Assembly: GCA_005116835.1 (NCBI GenBank)
Contig: SWDM01000013.1
Location: 62,001 to 126,000 of the forward strand
Direction of reading: 5' to 3'
DNA length: 64,000 nt
From: Nitrospira sp.
GTDB lineage: Bacteria; Nitrospirota; Nitrospiria; Nitrospirales; Nitrospiraceae
Every line of letters starts with the position of its first letter. Position 1 is the first letter of the stretch. Positions 63,340-64,000 of the stretch are shown piece by piece. A program made the translations under genes and the position numbers. The notes below the pieces were generated by a model, which had not been told where the DNA came from, ran no database searches, and saw only the letters and a list, made by a program, of their open reading frames with translations.

Positions 63340-63660
63340 TTACCCCTGGGGCTCTCCATGCTGCCGATCGCGCTCGCGTCGCATCGCTTCACGTCCGGCG
63401 TCGAACGCTTCGCGCAAGACCGCCTTCTTCGAATCCACAAACTGTTTCCCCTCTCCCACGACCTCTTCGAATGTTTCGCCTGCGCAACCAGCCAGATCCC
63501 GCAGATTGCCTTCTGCGCGGCGGGCATAGCCGCGCAATTGCTCCCGCGACTCGCTTCCGGCCTGCGGAGCCAGCAATAACGCCGCCACCGCGCCTAACGC
63601 CGCGCCGCTCAAAAACGCAAGCAAGACCCCCGCTGATGAGGAACCTCGATCATCCGCCAT
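63340..63660 (-). CDS. YtxH-type small membrane protein
   Basis: The 106-aa protein has one membrane helix (SSAGVLLAFLSGAALGAVAA) followed by APQAGSESREQLRGYARRAE, the YtxH/gas-vesicle-like pattern, and a charged helical tail. Function is unknown; such proteins are often linked to stress. It overlaps the DUF948 gene by 11 bp and precedes gatB by three bases. Confidence 0.82.
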   Translation of the reverse strand: MADDRGSSSAGVLLAFLSGAALGAVAALLLAPQAGSESREQLRGYARRAEGNLRDLAGCAGETFEEVVGEGKQFVDSKKAVLREAFDAGREAMRRERDRQHGEPQG

Positions 63661-64000
63661 TGTGATGCCCTCCTTCTTCTCGAAACCGTTCCTTCATGAC
63701 TTGGGTTGCGGCTTTAACTCCTGCAACCATACTTGCCACATTGGCCAACATCGATCCGCTCGAACCTCGGACGGCATTATGAACCTGCTGTACCGATTCC
63801 CCTACTTCTCCGACCGCATGCAAGAGAACGGTCGCATGCTCCACTCCCCCGCGGGCCTGTTCAGCCAAATCGTTCACCTTGTGACTCATCGTCCGGAGCT
63901 CGTCTATCAGCGGCGGCAAGTCGTGGTTCATCTTGGCGAGAAGCTGTTCGGACTCCGCCACGGTCTTGCGAATTTGAACCAACATGGGCACGAGAAAACC
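63650..64000 (-). CDS. DUF948 domain protein (5' end outside window)
   Basis: The visible part reads LVPMLVQIRKTVAESEQLLA and then a long helical region with HKVNDLAEQARGG and NVASMVAGVKAATQVM. DUF948 proteins have an N-terminal membrane helix and a methyl-accepting-like coiled coil. Codons continue upstream of the first ATG (63991) to the window edge as FLVP, the end of the membrane helix, so the true start lies outside. It precedes the YtxH gene. Confidence 0.8.
   Translation of the reverse strand, partial: GFLVPMLVQIRKTVAESEQLLAKMNHDLPPLIDELRTMSHKVNDLAEQARGGVEHATVLLHAVGEVGESVQQVHNAVRGSSGSMLANVASMVAGVKAATQVMKERFREEGGHHNGG

Overview
The window reads as a chromosomal exopolysaccharide (EPS) and exosortase/PEP-CTERM locus followed by a block of housekeeping genes. 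The gene content (PrsK/PrsR, PEP-CTERM proteins, exosortase, a PEP-CTERM-associated TPR lipoprotein and FemAB-like protein, beside eno, ftsB-like, era, mgtE, recO, glgA and gatB) and the very unusual intergenic repeats fit a Nitrospira-like bacterium. That assignment is inferred from content and not proven. No rRNA, tRNA or CRISPR array was seen.

Layout. 1-4 kb: two Wza-type export proteins, a nucleotide-sugar dehydrogenase, and a BrnTA toxin-antitoxin pair whose toxin is broken. 4-18 kb: PEP-CTERM region with a TPR lipoprotein, three intact PEP-CTERM proteins and one remnant, the sigma-54 activator PrsR with its kinase PrsK, FemAB-like protein, exosortase, priming sugar transferase and a Gfo/Idh dehydrogenase. 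18-21 kb: a stand-alone GGDEF-like domain and two toxin-antitoxin pairs. 21.6-42.4 kb: polysaccharide assembly genes (a deacetylase-glycosyltransferase fusion, several glycosyltransferases and methyltransferases, Wzy-like polymerase, asparagine synthase-like amidotransferase, Wzx flippase, UDP-GlcNAc 2-epimerase) plus a 250-bp deleted ISL3 element. 42.9-51.4 kb: aminotransferase, N-acetyltransferase, NusG-like factor, Wzc-type kinase, outer-membrane barrel, Wza and a PilZ-like protein. 51.7-53.2 kb: a LuxR-type regulator and a small secreted protein. 53.3-64 kb: glgA, recO, mgtE, era, ftsB-like, eno, a YgiT/DUF4258 pair, gatB, and YtxH and DUF948 proteins.

How the parts fit. The dehydrogenases, aminotransferase, acetyltransferase and epimerase could together make a diacetamido-uronic acid UDP-sugar. 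The priming transferase and glycosyltransferases would build a lipid-linked repeat unit, Wzx/Wzy would flip and polymerise it, and Wzc, the barrel and Wza would export it. The exosortase would process PEP-CTERM proteins. PrsK/PrsR probably act on sigma-54 promoters; good GG-N10-GC sites lie upstream of a PEP-CTERM gene, the beta-helix gene and a small secreted protein.

The strongest candidate for something undescribed is the intergenic DNA. Most spacers carry one or more unrelated families of short degenerate words (A: GGCTGAAGGGGTTCAGG; B: TTTGGTTTG/TTTGGTTCA with a 9-nt period; C: TTTCACG and similar; D: a duplicated terminator; E: a palindrome) usually arranged as inverted repeats. Family A sits directly after stop codons and in several genes supplies the stop codon or a C-terminal tail, most clearly in PrsK and one PEP-CTERM protein. 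Separately, two copies of a large hairpin after gatB have the same core but different, compensating stems, which is the signature of a selected structure.
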